A stretch of 35,098 nt of DNA, from contig NZ_BPQD01000052.1 of NCBI RefSeq assembly GCF_022179065.1, forward strand, positions 1-35,098, in the 5' to 3' direction. The notes beneath the pieces are model-generated. The model did no database searches, was not told the DNA's origin, and saw only the letters and a program-made list of their open reading frames with translations. Origin of the DNA: Methylobacterium adhaesivum. Its GTDB lineage: Bacteria; Pseudomonadota; Alphaproteobacteria; Rhizobiales; Beijerinckiaceae. The position numbers and the translations under genes were made by a program. Shown in pieces: positions 35,048 to 35,098 of this stretch; positions within the stretch are counted from its first letter, which is position 1, and every line of letters starts with the position of its first letter.

Positions 35048-35098
35048 CGATCCGTGTCCGGGCCCCCCTCCGAAGGGGGGGGGCCCGGACACGGATCG
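35048..35098. repeat. Perfect long hairpin at the right edge
   Basis: Left arm 35048-35068 (cgatccgtgtccgggcccccc) pairs with right arm 35078-35098 (ggggggcccggacacggatcg), 21 bp without mismatch, loop of nine bases. The right arm ends exactly at the last base of the window. Either a strong terminator-like structure or an end artefact. Confidence 0.75.

Overview
The window looks like chromosomal DNA of a facultative methylotrophic alphaproteobacterium of the Methylobacterium/Methylorubrum group. The reasons are the very high GC content, a fused pqqC/D gene next to a two-component pair of the MxbDM type, and a tetrahydromethanopterin (H4MPT)-linked C1 gene island (fhcBADC, mtdB, mch, fae and the associated biosynthetic orfs) whose gene order matches what I recall for M. 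extorquens AM1. Gene names rest on family recognition by eye; no database search was possible.

Layout, left to right. (1) 1-4593, minus strand: pqqA-pqqB-pqqCD-pqqE for the cofactor PQQ. It is followed, with stop/start overlaps, by two secreted proteins of unknown function and the first codons of a gene cut by the left edge. (2) 4778-7423, minus: an OmpR-type response regulator, its histidine kinase (probable mxbM/mxbD) and a small Cys/Trp protein. (3) 7566-12066, minus: fhcB-fhcA-fhcD-fhcC, the formyltransferase/hydrolase complex. (4) 12372-21168, mostly plus, diverging from fhc: beta-RFAP synthase (orf4), mtdB, an ATP-grasp gene (orf5), mch, a RimK-like ligase (orf7), a CitG-like gene (orf17) and fae, then a HisA-like gene on minus (orf9) and an ASKHA-fold kinase-like gene (orfY).

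(5) 21166-26134 is accessory: a palindromic dispersed repeat, a small protein, a PotF-like binding protein coupled to a RidA-family protein, a GlsB-like membrane protein, a DUF2892-like protein, and a diguanylate cyclase paired with a periplasmic solute-binding-like protein. (6) 26321-29098 is the rpsO-pnp RNA metabolism locus. (7) 29505-35098 holds a four-Cys small protein, a threonine aldolase next to a second copy of the repeat, a 30-residue small protein, exonuclease III, a PlsC acyltransferase, a low-GC glycosyltransferase and LolA. It ends in a long perfect hairpin at the right edge.

How the genes fit together: PQQ is the cofactor of periplasmic methanol dehydrogenases, which produce formaldehyde, and the MxbDM pair is known to control methanol-oxidation genes. 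Fae condenses formaldehyde with H4MPT. MtdB and Mch oxidise the adduct to formyl-H4MPT, and the Fhc complex moves the formyl group to methylofuran and releases formate. orf4, orf5, orf7, orf9, orf17 and orfY are expected to build dephospho-H4MPT and/or methylofuran. The most notable points for follow-up are: the two copies of the repeat, each placed so that its edge supplies the TAG stop of the gene before it; an 11-bp direct repeat in the fae leader; a probable CTG start for orf5 fused to the mtdB stop; a large palindrome splitting the mch-orf7 operon; and the extended pqq operon.
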